Positions 1 to 13,870 are shown, numbered from the stretch's first letter. The stretch: 64,000 nt of DNA from Pyxicephalus adspersus (GCF_032062135.1 NC_092859.1:106441547-106505546); one strand, 5' to 3'. A program made the numbers and translations. The notes: a model not told the origin generated them from the sequence alone.

Positions 1-612
1 AAAATGTGAATACGTTTTGTAATAATTTTAAAACAAAAAAAATGTATTTTCATTTCAACTCACCTTGCAAATTTAAACCATAACCAAAAAATATAAACTT
101 ACCGAAATATAAACTTATACATATTTTACCTAGCTGTTTAGAAGTTATGTTCACATATAATAAATGATGGCACGCTTTGAAATAGAAATAAAGGCTTCTG
201 TATTTCCGATAAGAACATTGTGGACTCATCTGCTTGCAGACCACAGAGTAAAGGCCCTTCATGCCAAGTAAAATACTGTCAGGGCCAGAATAACAGACGT
301 TTTACATTTGAGTTTAATTTGTTTGCTAAACACTTGACATGTGCACTAAATCTACAATAAAGCATTTGCTTTGTTCAAAGCATTACCTGAAAGGCTGTTA
401 AAAAAAAACTCAATGTTTCATGCCAAGTTAGAATTTGAATAGTTGTTTTTTCTATATTGGGAAATTACCAGCTCTATTGATCTTGATGTATCCAGAAATA
501 ACAAATGCTCTAAACTCTTGGCTGAGGCTGGCATTTCTGAAAAGGTGTCCAGATCTCAGCCATTTGTAAGGGAAGTGTTATTTTAATAGTTTAAAAGTTA
601 GTCAGCTTTTAT
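1..612. other. AT-rich non-coding DNA, nothing recognised
   Basis: No convincing coding frame, splice pattern or repeat family was recognised. Short open frames here (for example 50-262 minus) are lysine/tyrosine/phenylalanine-rich, as random AT-rich DNA gives. Confidence 0.6.
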
Positions 613-950
613 TTCGGCTCAGGGGTTAGCACTCCAGCCTTTGAAGCGCTAGCTCCTAGGTTCAAATTCCAGCCAGGACACTCCCTGCATGGAGTTTGCA
701 GGTTCTTCCCTTGTCTGCGTGGGTTTCCTCCGGGTACTCCGGTTTCCTCCCACATCCCAAAAATAAAACATGCAGTTGGGTTATTTGGCTTCCCCCTAAA
801 TTGACCTTAGACTACATTAATGACATATGACTATAGTAGGGACATTAGATTGTGAGCTCCTTTGCGGGACAGTTAGTGACACGACTATGGACTTTGTACA
901 GCGCTGCGTAATATGATGGGGCTATAAAAATACTGTGTAATAATAATAAT
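613..950 (+). repeat. tRNA-derived SINE with L2-like 3' tail, near full length
   Basis: The head at 615-625 (cGGCTCAGgGG) matches the tRNA A box TRGCNNAGYGG at 9 of 11 positions. At 659-670 GGTTCAAATTCC resembles the B box. A central block follows (GGGTTTCCTCCGGGTACTCC at about 721-740), then a 3' part with TTGTGAGCTCC and GCGCTGCGTAATATG, ending in (TAA)n at 938-950. The 3' part resembles the L2-like LINE ends elsewhere in the window, so the element is read as a pol III promoted retroposon using the LINE machinery. The family name is unknown to me; a tRNA-headed class with an LINE-like tail is the supported call. Confidence 0.8.
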
Positions 951-3156
951 TTCTATAACAAGTCAATGTCAAAATAAATATTTACTTAGAAGGAATTCTG
1001 ATATTACAAGCCTATATTAATTTTTAGATTGGTAATAAAAATACATTTTTTATATAAGAATTATGTTGAGGCTTTTTTTGGAGACCCTTTATATGGAGCC
1101 CTAAATTTTTATGTTATAAGTGCCCAAATATTGAATTGGTTCGATTTACAGGTTCATATAATCTATGTTTCGTTATTGATTTATATAAACCATTGTTTCA
1201 GTGAACAATAGCACCAGGAATCTAAGAACACAAACGGGCCATAGTTGTACAATCCTCGTAACCAAAGTCTGATGTTTGAAATGTTTAAAAAAAAAATCAA
1301 ACATTATCTACCTTTTTAGGAAGGGTTGTTTCAGTACCACTAGCAGCATCATAGTTTTCTTCAGGAAACATCAAACAAAACTTAAAGGCAGCTTACAGTA
1401 CTGTCCTATAGAATACAGATTTTAGCTGTAGGGTTCATAAATCAAATAAACAGCTTCCCATTCAAAGAGCTCCTCATTAAAGCTCCCATAGAGACTTGAC
1501 TGCAGCCTACCTGCTGCCTTTCCACTACACATAGACATCTCTATCAGCACACCTGTACTCCCTCTAACCAGAGCTGGGATCTGGCTGAAACCAAATATAG
1601 GTGTCTACCTGGGTGGAATAGGGAGGCCCACCCAGTACGTTCCTTCCCCAGGTTTTACATTTACCCTATCCTATTTGGTGATATTTCAGTTCATTACAGA
1701 ATCAAAGCTAACTAAGTTTAAATAAATAAGTCATTGTAGAACTGCTGGTAAAAGCTGCCAGGACTTGTACACTCATATTCTCAGTAGCAGAATGTTATAT
1801 TTGAGGATTTTATTTGTTTGCAGCTGTTGAATATTTAAGCACCATAAAGTTAATGTGATTATAGATGTCATATTATTCTGCATTATGTTTTATCTTATTG
1901 TAATAGACATATATTTCAGATTTATTGATAACACCAGTTAAAACCATAAAAGAACACAGTATAAATCGGTTAAGCATATCACATTGCTTTGATCACATGT
2001 TCTTGATTCACGCATGAAAAATATAAAATCCATTGGGAGGATTATCAATTTTACGCTCTATTACTGAATGCTTGGGAAGTATGATAACAAAACCAAGTTA
2101 AACCTGATACTAAACTATATTTTGGCCATGCCAAATGTAAGCTTTTGCATAAATTATTTGCTAGATTGTGATAGCCATTGTGGCCTAGATCTGTTTCATT
2201 ATATATAATAAATACTAATAATAAATAAACTAAGCATGCTGCTGTAATTTAATGCTGAGTAATTTTTGGCAAAGTTTTCTACGCCTGCATTTTGACCTTT
2301 CAAGTAAGACTAATTATTATTCATTTTAAAATAAAGGCAACCACTTGTAATTTTATTATTTAATTTACACAGATTAGTTGGATTGGTATAGATCTATGGG
2401 TAAATATGAATGATAAGAATACTTTGTAAGAGGATTGTATGTCAGGAACAATCTTTTAAAAATGTTTAATAAAGTTTTGATTTTTGGATTTTTTTATTTT
2501 TTGTAATAAAACATATGTCTTTACATATCAACAAGAATATGGCATTCTATGGTCATCACCTTTACCCTGTTTTCCTTCTGCAATGGTTTGGCATGACTTG
2601 TACTCTGGGAAGACCACTAGTCCATTTTGCTTGTCTTTAGTTCCCAACTTTGCTATCCCCCTTCAGGATGGAAATACATTTCAGGTGGCATTGTTAAAGG
2701 CACCAGCTTGCTGAAATTAGATAGTACACCAAGTTTTGTTTAAGGGTACTCAAATGTGGTTTAGAACATTTTATTTGGGCCTGAACCTTACTGAAGTCTG
2801 TTGCTCCTTTCTAAACTCTTTACAACAAACTTTTTGTCACCAGTCTTCCAGGACTGTTGTAAAAACCCCCAGTTGTGCAGTTCCTGACTATTGCTCCAGT
2901 TTCTCGTGTTGGCAAAACTCTTGTAATCAGTTTGCCCCTCTAGCTCGTTTTAGCTGTTCTAGTTGGAATTATTGAATTTCATGCAGGCTTCTTCAGTTGT
3001 AAGGCTTGGTCCTGGCCATAGGCAAGGTAAAATCTAGGCACTTACACTTAGTACCTTTGTGAGCAACCTTGGTCTACAGCTAGCAACACAATGGATCCAA
3101 CATAAGGACAAATATAATTATATTTTGTAAAATATAATTACATTTTTACAGTATTT

Positions 3157-3205
<49 letters not shown>

Positions 3206-6063
3206 TAGTAAATCTCTTCCATCCCCTTGCCAGTGATCCCAGTTTGGGAAATTTATTAGACACCATCTGGTACTTGTCAGAGAGTTACAGCAATGCAAGG
3301 GCATGGTAAAGAGATTGCATAATATATCTCGTAAATCCATGACCAATTGGGGTGATTTCTGTCATGTGAGCAATGAAACTAAAAAAATTCATAGTAACTA
3401 CCCATATAATTTGGCCCTTACTTTACTTGACTATTTACTAATTTACTTGTTTTAAGCTAAACTTTAGTTGTACAGTATCATACAATTAAGTGGCATAAAT
3501 ATATAATCCAATATAAAATGTTTTTAAACTGTAGCCTTTTGATACATTGGTTATTTAATTAAATGACTGTAGCTATGTTATGCTATAAACATAACATTCT
3601 ATTAAGGTAAGTTTCTCGACTTTAGAACAACAATACAGTTCAGCGTCTGTCAGCAGATAGTGGATAACTCAGCAGGCAGGAGTATAACAGACAATATACT
3701 GTACAGGGTAATGGATACCCAACAGTAATTTAATGTCAGAGTGCTATGATAAAAGAGCACATAAGCTACAATACTATACTTTTATATAGTTACTGGCTTC
3801 TGATTTTTATGAACAACTTTGAAGGGTTGCACATAAACACAAACAGCAAAAATAAATATGTTACCTTACAAGTTCACCTTTGTATTGTCCATCCAAATGT
3901 TAATGAAATCAGTGGCAGACACTTGTGTATATATGGGTGAAGTTATGAGGGTGGCTACACCTTGCCTTCTTGCCCTGTATAATTCTTGTAGCCACTCTCT
4001 TCCTCTCATTTGCACTGCAAACCACAAATTACCATGCCAAAGACTATAGTCCTGGACATTCTAAATTCATTTTCACCTAGAAACGATTGACCTTGCAGCA
4101 ACATCCCTAGCTATTTGGCCGACTGCAGGACCACCAGCCTGTGCAGTATATTACACAATAGCAGCAAGTGCAGTATTGTACACAAGTGCTGCTGAAAGGT
4201 GTCAGTTTAGTAAAAAAAAAAAATAAAAGTAACCAATGTGGGGTTGATTATATGTCAAAACAGTCTCTAAAAATAAGATTTTTTATTGCTGTTTATCTAT
4301 ATTCATGCCAACATAAACATTTAAACATCTCTTTTTTTAGAATTTTGAATTTATATAGTATAAGTCATTTTATATTTACTTTTTTTTAGTAGTATGTGGT
4401 GCAAAATGTATCAGTATTGATCATCATGATATGAGACTATTGAGAGAGGAAAGAATGAGATTGTCACCTAAACCACTAAATAAAATCAAGCATCAAGTCA
4501 AGAGTCTTAAAGGCAGTTTATGTCAGGTGAGCAGACATAGTGGAGGTAATTCATTCTTTACCTGACAAACACTTGTCATTTGTGTAAGGTTCTGCCATCA
4601 AGCGATTATGCTCCAATTCCCATCCATAGTTACACTGACATATGATGCATAATTACTAAGTTGCAACCAAATGGAACTATGAGACGTGTAGCATACACTA
4701 TACAGTATGTGCAGTCATGAATGCTTTAGCTCTTATTTCATCTTCCTCTCTTTCTCTCTCTGTTTCCCTACATGTGTTTTAGATATATAAACTTACACAC
4801 TAGGTTTAATGTAAAATGACACAGGAGTAAAAACTGTGTATAATTGACAAAGCAGCATAAAATGACCCTGCTTTAGGCAGTCAGTCTCCAAAATCCCTAC
4901 ATTTCATACATGTGTACTGATCATCTATGCGCAACACTTAGTCAAACCTAACAAATCTATTCACTAAATCATGGATCTGCAATGAATAAGTATCTGGTGG
5001 AGGGGTTGCAAAATTCTTGGTAAATGCAAATAAAGAGCACATGGTTCATATTGAAAATATAATTCATATTGGAAAATCTTGATAAGCACACTATTTACAA
5101 TATAGACAGCTTGAGTGGAAGTTGGGGTGAATAGATGGTAAAAAGATATACTGTATTCAACATTTAATATATAGACTATTTATTAGTCAAAGCAATTCAT
5201 GTTGTTGTTGGCTGCAAAGATTTCCAGTGCATTTATTAATTGCAACATATATAATAATATTTAATTTTTAGAACAATGTTCAAGACAAGAGCAAATGTGC
5301 AGCTAGAATCATAAGTCCCAGCTGTTGCTCTATGAAGATGACCTTTATTCATCTTCTGTGTGGCAGCCATATTTTTTAAGGTTAGAGAACCTGTTGTTTT
5401 TGTTCTTTGCAACAAATATATTCCAGTTTGTTTCTTTTATGACTTTCTTTTAGCCCTCCCTATACCACATCAGACCTTTTGTGGTCATGGATGAATAGTT
5501 ATGATTCACTCTTCTTAGGAAGGATTAAAGGAACAAAGTTAGCCAAGGGACCAACATCTGTTGCTTTATAAATCCATTTACAAGTACATTTAGAAGCAGA
5601 AATACAGAGGACTGCACACACTTTCAGTATATTTACAACGATGAATTGAAAGAATTTTTTCTTGTCATTTTCTTTCCAATTTTGCCAGACTGATGATTAG
5701 CGGGGTTTCATGTGTGTTTCCCTAAGCTACAAAGCCGATAAATAAAAAAGAGTAACCCTCTGGCTTCTGAAAATACTGCTTAGAGGTTAATAGAACTTTT
5801 TAAACCTATGAAAAATTTTGAGTTTTTGCAAAATATTTTCAGCAAAATGAGCAACATTTGTAAATGTTTCCTAATTTAGCAAAATGCATTGTAGTCAGTG
5901 GGGAAGTAAAAATTTATATCTTGCCATTTTTTAAAAAACATTATTCAAAGCAGGTCTGAGTTATTTGTTCTGTCTGCACCTTGCTAAGGAGATTTACATC
6001 TATAGGTCTGGTTACTGCTGGCCATTGTGATCTGTCTGTGCAGGATGCTTACAGGTTTGCTGG
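951..6063. other. Gene-free AT-rich DNA
   Basis: Only simple sequence was recognised: an (AT)n tract at 3161-3205 and an A-run at 4203-4215. Open frames at 2484-2975 are not supported by any domain, codon pattern or splice sites. A short pyrimidine stretch lies at 4737-4766. Confidence 0.55.
3161..3205. repeat. (AT)n microsatellite
   Basis: Uninterrupted alternating TA for about 44 bases. Its translation explains the tyrosine/isoleucine repeats in overlapping frames. Confidence 0.95.
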
Positions 6064-6282
6064 TATTATTAACTAGGATTTATATAGTGCCGACACAGCG
6101 CTTCACAAAGTCCATAGTCTTGTCACTAGTTTTCCCTCCAAGGGGCTCAAATATCTTCTAATGTCCCACCATAGTCATATGTTAATAACACAGGTCAATT
6201 TGGGGGGAAGCCAATTAACCGCATGCTTTTGGATTGTGAGAGGAAATCGCAATGCCCAACAGAAACCCATACAAACTGATAT
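6064..6282 (-). repeat. SINE 3' part, same family as 613-950, reversed and diverged
   Basis: Read on the minus strand it runs from the central block through a GAGCCCCTTGGAGGG-like stretch to an AAGCGCTG…ATATAAATCC end and a short AT tail. The head with A and B boxes is missing or too diverged to see. Divergence is higher than in the 613-950 copy. Confidence 0.65.
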
Positions 6283-9200
6283 TATGTTAAAAATGTTATT
6301 TTTTTTAAGTTGCCTTCATCAGAATAAATGAAAAACGAAATAATACATACTGATCTAGAATGTGTGTAATTATCCTACCTTGGTGCAGTGCCATTAAAGC
6401 CAAAAATTGTTCAGTTCTACAGATGTGTCTGACTGATAGGTGGGCCCAGAATTTAAAGCACTTTTTAACATTTTTTTCAGGTAAGAAACAAATCCCTTAG
6501 TAGTACAACAAAGCTCAGTGGATGTTTTTAACATATCGAATGATGGCCAATAAAATACTCCAATGATTCATCATAAAAAGATCTGTTTTCCATGAATTCA
6601 TGCATACACACATATGTTTTGGCATGCAAATCACTCCAAAGCATATGTAGTTTATTATCCTACAAAACCCCTGAAAACAATATCAAACAGGATGATGTTA
6701 CATAAATGCCAAACTTATCACTTAATATATTTTAAAACACAGCTTGGGTCATTTTTTATATTTTCTGTATGATTGTAATTCGATTTTAGATTTTCACCAT
6801 TTATTATCGGACAACTTAATCATTGCATGAAGCAAACCCGGTGGGCAAGATTTCACTTTATCTAAAACAGGTCACAGAGAGATGAATTATCATCTTGTGT
6901 TAGGTTTTTGTATGAAATGTATAACTGTACTTTTCTTACTAAATTATTTTCTTAAAACTGCAAATACAAATCTGCAAAATTAATGTTTGATAGGTGTAGT
7001 AACCCACTGGCTTCTTTATAAATGACAGCACATAGATTTTCTGTCATCATTGCAGCAACAATAGCAAACGGAGTACTTTGCTTTCTTTCCAGGTATCTGG
7101 TATTACTAATTTGATTTAGTTTTCATACAATACTTTTTCATACTTTTAAACCTAAAAACATTTGCTAGGCAAAATTCCCTATAAGTGGAATTTAAAAAAA
7201 ATAACAATAACCTGTGGCCAATGATATGAACACTTTTATTAAGTATTTAGATTTTAGCAAGCCATAAATAAGTCTTAACACAAACCCTTACTGCCCTATG
7301 TAGTTGCAGGGACTGTGGAGGATGTTCAACTCAAAGTTCACAGCAGAAGCACTGAAGTCCGAAGTCATTTATCAACAGTTGTGTCCCCTTGGCTCCATTC
7401 TTCCAGAGCATGTGATATTTGCTTATAATAAATAAAAAAAGGCTGGAATGATGTCAAGTAATTAGTGTGTAACGAGGTAATTGGTAGACCTTTGGGAACT
7501 TTGAAACTTCACCTACAAAGTTTGACCCCCGGGGCCAACTATGCTTAATAAATGGAAGTTGAATTTTAGTGGAGAGCTGTCTGATTCTTTTGACCCCCTC
7601 ACCATAACCTGGCTGATTATACTGTCTTTAATGTATTCTAAACACTTGAATAGTAATATAGAAACCATCTCTGGAAAAATATTTAAAATGAGTAATGCCC
7701 CACTAGTCACAGTATGCAGCCTCTACTGCTGTTAGGAATAATAACTAAAATTCAAGATCAGTTTTGAAAAACATAACTGTTTTTATGTTACCTAAAGTGC
7801 AGAATAGTTTCTAAATAGTAAGTGGAAGGCATGATATTTTAATTGAAAACTACTTAAGTAAACTGAAGAGTAAATAAGGTAATGTGTAGTTGAGACTTTG
7901 AAATGTTTAACTATTAATGAATACAATAAAGCTTGAAATATGACTTCACATTTCAACAGTAGCACTATAGGAGCCCTTCAGGCACAGCACCATTCATTTC
8001 CTGGCCTCTGGTTTGAATTAGATTTTATACCATCTATAGTTCACATCTCTCTATTACATTTTACACAATATTAGCATATTTTACATTTGCCATGCTATCA
8101 ATATTGTAATATAATACACATATATTCTATATATCTCTGCATAACTAAACAGATGGATGTGAAAGCAGTACAGTCAAAAAGAAGAATGAAATAGAAAAGC
8201 AATAATGTGTTGTAAAAGATGAAACATGACTGTAACAGAAAATAAATCTGTTCCTATATCTGGGGATCTATTGCTAAACATACAAAGCCCTTTAACTACA
8301 GCTTGGTTCTTTTCAATGAACACTGTATCTGAAAGGATCCACTGGCACAGTAGGCCTACCAAAGAATAGGACTTGGATACCATAATGGGAAGATGATATC
8401 TTCATCAAGCTGAGCTCCTGGAACCCAAGAGACCCTTTAAAAAAATAGAAATTGGTTTTGTTTGGTTTACTGTTATGGACATTGGTTTGACTTTTAAAAC
8501 CCTTGGTTTGTACAATACACCTTGTAACCTTACCCTGACCTGCTCATTAACTTAAAGCAATACGGAAACTTTTTTTTGTTCTAAAATATACTTTGATATT
8601 AAAATGCACCTGTGATGCAGAAGACACAGAAAGTCTGAATTGCTGTATGTCTATCATATATAAATGTAATTAAAAATTTTATAATATATCATTTAACATC
8701 AACATGACTGGGAAAGAACTCTTACTCCCACTGTCATGTGATACATTACTGTTTCCATCTTTTGGGAAATATGCTTTATCATCTGTCAAACCGCTACTTT
8801 TTGACAAATATTAGTAGTATATAAAGGAGAACTCCAGATAAATGTAAAGCACCCAATTAGCCCCTACAGTCTGTAACTGAACTATCACCTTGCAAGCATC
8901 TCATGTAGTAAATTTGGAAAAAAATCATTTTGCAAAATAAAAAAAAAGTGTACTACATTTGTATGGTAGCACAAAGAAGAACGGACAATGAAATTCACCG
9001 GGAACATGACAGCTATTGTAACTAGTTTCAGGTTCCTTTTTTCTTTTATTTGTTTAAACATGTGCAGTCTAACTGGATGTCATTTAGTTTGCTAAAACTT
9101 TGTGTATAATAAACAACCTTTTTTTCTTTTAGGAAATAATTTTATTACTTTCTTTCTTTTAAAATTTTGTAAAGCTGTTCTCATATAGCTTTCTTGCAGC

Positions 9201-11677
9201 CTTTTTCTGACATCTTGAAAGTGCTCCAGTATTTGGCAGACATCCTGAACGTAAAATCAGCAGAACATCTTTATGCACCTTTATTAAGGTTTAGGACAGT
9301 TGCTAATAGTCTACACATGTGACAGGGTGACAATGCACAAATCAACAGGGAAACAAGGACAGAGTCTTGTAACCCCATAACAGTAGGCTTTTCTGAACTA
9401 GAATCTTCATGGCAAAACCTTCAGAATAATTGGTAGAATACTTTAGGTTATACATGGCTGAATATTTAAAATATGACTGTAACCCCTAACAAGATATATG
9501 TATAGCTGATGATGCAAGACTACAGTAACAAATGATGACAGCTGTACATTACTTTTGGTGCTACATGGCTTTGTCTCTCCAAACAAAAGCTGCTTCATTA
9601 TCATTCCACTCCACAAAAGGAAATCTACTTAATTAAACAGTGCCTCCCTAAAATAAACCTGTCACCTAAATATGTAGCTCATTTGATGGAAGTAATTACA
9701 CAACTGATAAACGGTGGCAAGTAAATTACTTTAAATAAATAATTAAAAAGATATCACTTCCTCCATTTACAGTGGCAAAAGTTTATTTAGTCTTTTTTTC
9801 TAAAACTGCACCAATAGTGTGATAAAATCATAACATCACCCGTGTCTTCTAAAGAAACATTCAAGCTTATCTATTTAATGAACTGTAACATGCTCACTGT
9901 AATTGTGTCTACCAAACAAGAATCTACGTTTGTCAAAATTTTTGTGTTTTTTCAGGAAATTCAGGGAAATGTTCCACAATTAGTCTCAGGTAAATTTATC
10001 AATATTTACGGATGTCAGGTGCAATCAAAATAAAATGTTAAATTGTAGTTCTTGGAATTTTGTACAGTGATATTTTTTATACAAAGATAAAATAACAAAT
10101 AGTTGCCTTTTCTACTAAAAACAAGTTTTTGATAATTTATGGCAAATAAACAATTTAGGTTCACGTCTATTGGTGCCTACTTTTAGAAATTAGGGATAAC
10201 ATTCTCTACATGTGAGGATAATATAAATGTATGTGTTCTTCCTGGGATTACACACAGAAAGTCCAAAGACTAAAATTTATTTTTATGATTTTTACATTTA
10301 CACTTCTCATATTGCCGTTAACATGTTCAGCATACATGAAAGCCTGTAAATACAAACTTGCCTTCTTCAAATGGCTTTTAAAATTAATTATGGGATTGAC
10401 ACTCCCAGGCTTCATGAAAGTCATTTAACTGATTTTACAAAGAGTTCTTAAAGAATAATGGTTTACCTCTTGAGTTAGGAACTCTAACAGTAAATCCTAA
10501 TATGTTACTCTAATCTCTTTCAATGGGACTAGAGACATTAACTTCCTTAGGACGTAATGCGCATACGTGGGAGTTCTAAGATGTTGAATTAAAGTGATAA
10601 TATTTTAAACATTATCAAAATTAATTATTTTTCTTATGTCCCATAATCTCTGACTTAAACCCAGCTAATCCAAATATTTATATTACTAGACAGTGGATGT
10701 TTTTTTCTAAATGTTTCTCTATAGCTACCACGCACAATTTAAATATCCTGTATCATTACTCTATTAGACCCATGGGATGGGTTATGTTGCATTAGAAAGC
10801 TTCTTACATACAAGTTGCACAAATACTTGAGAGTAATGTGTGGTAAGTATCTGGAAATGAATCAGCCATGTAAACACTGTGTCATGTAAATGCATGGATT
10901 TCACTATTGAATGATTCATTAGGTTTATATAAAAATGTTATTGGGAAATCTCTGCTGATAACGTTACACTTATAAAAGTACCGTGGGAGCCTAAAGCCCA
11001 GGTGCAACTAATAAGCTTTCTTACTTGCCTGATGACAATGCTTTCAAATGTTGAAATTTAACAGAAAAATGTAAAACAAAGGATCTACATGCATTTATCC
11101 CATATATCCACATAAACTATACATGCAAATTCACTTCCCCCCACCTGAAGAAACAGAATGGACATTCCTAAATCCACCTGAAATGATGTGGTCTTCTTTA
11201 CATGCAGCTCCAGAACCCTAGAACGTATTCCACACTGTAAAGTTACATGCCTGATATCTTAAAAAAATTTTAAGCCCTAGGGAGAAAAGGACTATAAATT
11301 TCAACTACTATAATAAATATTATTATCGAAACAGATAAAACTTCTAAACAGATCAAAGTGCAAGATTTCTGTTGTAGGACACTGATGAAAACTATCTTGG
11401 AACCCACAAAATACTACTTTTGTGTATGCAAAGAAAAATGATTTCCCTTTCTATACTTAGAGGCTGTTGGTTATTATAATACTTATACTAGGGAACAATT
11501 TTGAACAATTTTTTGTTGACCTAAATTTATAAGCTTATTTATACCAAAATAGGTATGCTGATTCTAAAAGAGCAGTTAGTTTTCTTCTATCACGTCAGGC
11601 TTTTTCTCAACCGCTTATATTAATGCAATTACTGTAGAGTGGATTTGTATAGGCTAATAATTTAAACGTAAGACAGT
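6283..11677. other. Gene-free AT-rich DNA
   Basis: No repeat family, exon or RNA gene recognised over about 5.4 kb. The open frames at 7513-7735 are overlapping shadows on opposite strands without domain content. Low-copy host intergenic or intronic DNA is the simplest reading. Confidence 0.5.
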
Positions 11678-11770
11678 GTGGTCAGAGGTTGTGCGCTGCT
11701 GTACGTAGTGAATAAGCAAAATCTAATTTTCTACTTACACATTTTCTACTTATTTCCTTTTTTTCAGATC

Positions 11771-13237
11771 ATGTCTGGCTCTGCTGTTTCTCGTCGTAAG
11801 TGCCTAAACAACCCTGATTCATTTTGTTATATCTGTGGCAGTTTCACCATTCCCAGTCAAAGGGGGAACATCAGCACATTTGTAGAGCAAGCCTATTTGG
11901 CATATTTCAAAGTTAAACTTGGTGATCAAGATAAGTCCTGGGCCCCTTATAAGGTGTGCAAACAGTATGGGTTTACGGATGTGGACAAGCTAGGAGATCA
12001 TTTCACTGACTGTTACATTTGTATAGTGAAAACTTCAGGATATAACAAGAAAAATATATGTAACATAGAGTATCCTAATCTACTATCGGCTATATGCCCG
12101 GTGGCTCATTCAGATGAAATCCCAGTATCGGTTTTCGTTACACTACCCTCTCTTGAAGAACATGATTATGGTGTTGAACTAGGTGACAACAATGATGAAG
12201 AGTTTGAAATTGATGAGGACTCTGTTCGTAAGGGTTGAGTTGAGTGATTTGGGACTATCAAAGAAGGCTTCAGAACTCCTAGCATCAAGACTGCGAGAGA
12301 AAAATATACTTGAAAAAGGAACTAAGGTATCGTACTTTCAAACCAGAGAAATTGCATTTCTTCAGTACTTTAGAACTGACAGTGGCTTTGTGTATTGCCA
12401 TAACATGCCTGGTTTATTAGAGGAAATTGGAATTCCAATCTATAACTCAATTGAATGGCGACTGTTCATCGATAGCTCAAAGTGGAGCTTAAAGTGTGTC
12501 CTCCTTCACAATGGCAATATATTTGGGTCAGTCCCAATTGGCCATTCAGTTTCTCTTTGTGAAGAATATGCAGACATAAAGAGAGTCATTGAGTTGTTGC
12601 AATATCACCAACACAAATGGGTCATCTGTGTTGACCTTAAAATGGTATGCTTCCTTCTTGGTCAGATAACTCAGATAATACACCAAGTATTGCTGGTTAC
12701 CTGTGCATGTGGGACAGCAGAGCTTGTGAGAGGCACTGGGTGGAAAGGAATTGGCCTCCAAGATCTGCCCTAAAACCAGGTCACCCAAACATTCTACATG
12801 AGTCCCTTGTTGATAGAATGAATAATATATTCCCGCCTCTGCACATGAAACTGGGTCTGATTAAGCAGTTCGTTAAAGATTTGCAAACTGAAGGAGACTG
12901 TTTCAAGTACCTCATTTTGGAATTTCCTAGCGTGTCATTTGAAAAAATAAAGACCGGTGTGTTTGATGGTCTACAGATTCGGCAGCTCATCAAAGATGAA
13001 CATTTCATCAGAGCAATGTCAGAAGTCAAAAAGAATGCTTGGTTATCATTCAAAGCCATTGTCAAGGACTTTATTGGAAACACACAAGCAAATAATTACA
13101 CAGAAATTGTCCAGAAAGTCTTGGAGAGCTATAAAACGCTTGGCTGCAAAATGAGCTTCAAGGTGCATTTTCTGCATAGCTATCTTTCTAACTTCCCGGA
13201 AAACCTTGGTTCTGTCCGTGATGAGCAAGGTGAATGA
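11771..13237 (+). pseudogene. Broken copy of a dispersed Cys-rich gene family, probably transposon-derived
   Basis: Three frames join into one ancestral protein. Frame A, 11771 to about 12225, has N-terminal zinc-ligand-like pairs (FCYIC, later DCYIC) and the phrase KLGDQDKSWAPYKVCKQ. Frame B, about 12240-12662, holds FVYCHN, EWRLFIDSSKWSLKCVLLHN and CVDLKMVCFLLGQ. Frame C, about 12690-13237, holds GYLCMWDSR, PPLHMKLGLIKQFVKDL, VFDGLQIRQLIKDEHF and FPENLG. I recognise these phrases from a family present in many near-identical uncharacterised copies in arthropod and vertebrate genomes; I know no formal name. Lesions: a frameshift and small deletion after KVCKQ (about 11969-11995), a frame change near 12230, another near 12665-12690, and a stop right after DEQGE, where relatives continue. 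The open frame starts beside a polypyrimidine tract ending TTTCAG at 11762-11767, which resembles a splice acceptor. Function unknown; a DNA transposase or its relic is inference from dispersion. Confidence 0.7.
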
Positions 13238-13440
13238 TTCCACCACTGTATCGTAAAAACTGGATGTTACAGCAAAAAACTGGGGTCATTTCTGGATTCA
13301 CCTCCCACAAATGAGTAAAAAACTAATGTAAGATATAACTCAACAAACATGTGTCCCACAGTGTTATCAGAAGGCCTCTCCATTGGCAAAAAAGTAACAG
13401 ACTGGAGGGTTTGCAGCAGCCATAATTGTGGATAGGGATT
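13238..13440. other. Unassigned segment between two mobile-element relics
   Basis: Codon-like stretches exist in two frames with stops, but I could not place them in either the Cys-rich gene family upstream or the Tc1 remnant downstream. A run of ten G lies at about 13461. Confidence 0.35.
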
Positions 13441-13617
13441 CATAAGACATTTGGTGTGTGGGGGGGGGGGTGTAAGTCAAAGGATATAATTTTAAAGGAT
13501 CAATTTTTCTGTAATAAAAAAAAGAAAAAGGTCAGAGGAGAATGGCCAGACTGCTTTGAGCTGATAAGCAACAGTAACTCAAATAAACACTTGTCACAAC
13601 CAAGGTATACATAGGAG

Positions 13618-13862
13618 CATCTTGGAATGTACAACCCATCAAACCTAACAGCCAATCAAATGTGCACTGTACATAAATGGCCACTACAGTCACTAGATCC
13701 CAATCTAGTAGAGCACTTTTTGGGATGTAGTGGGCCCGAAGGCCAGGAGATTGGCACAATGGATGTACAGCCAACAAAAATGCAGCAAGTGCATGATGTA
13801 CCTTGTTGAATTAATGCCACATAAAATTACAGCAGTTCTGAAGCCAAAAAGGATTCCAACCC
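13618..13862 (+). pseudogene. Tc1/mariner transposase C-terminal remnant
   Basis: One frame reads HKWPLQSLDPNLVEHF, the decayed form of the Tc1 signature around the last catalytic acidic residue (usually W-P-x-Q-S-P-D-L-N-P-I-E-x-x-W). It then reads MDVQPTKMQQVHD. After a frame change, LVELMPHKITAVLKPK matches the usual Tc1 ending near the stop. The N-terminal DNA-binding part and the first catalytic Asp are not visible, and no terminal repeats were found. In Tc1 elements the protein is a DD34E transposase inserting at TA. This copy is dead. Confidence 0.65.
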
Positions 13863-13870
13863 TATACTAG

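Noticed and set aside
613..690. A functional tRNA gene
   Set aside because: A and B boxes are present, but the sequence cannot fold a full cloverleaf and continues into a retroposon body.
2484..2975. Two consecutive plus-strand frames that might be exons
   Set aside because: Different phases without credible GT-AG junctions, and no familiar protein phrase.
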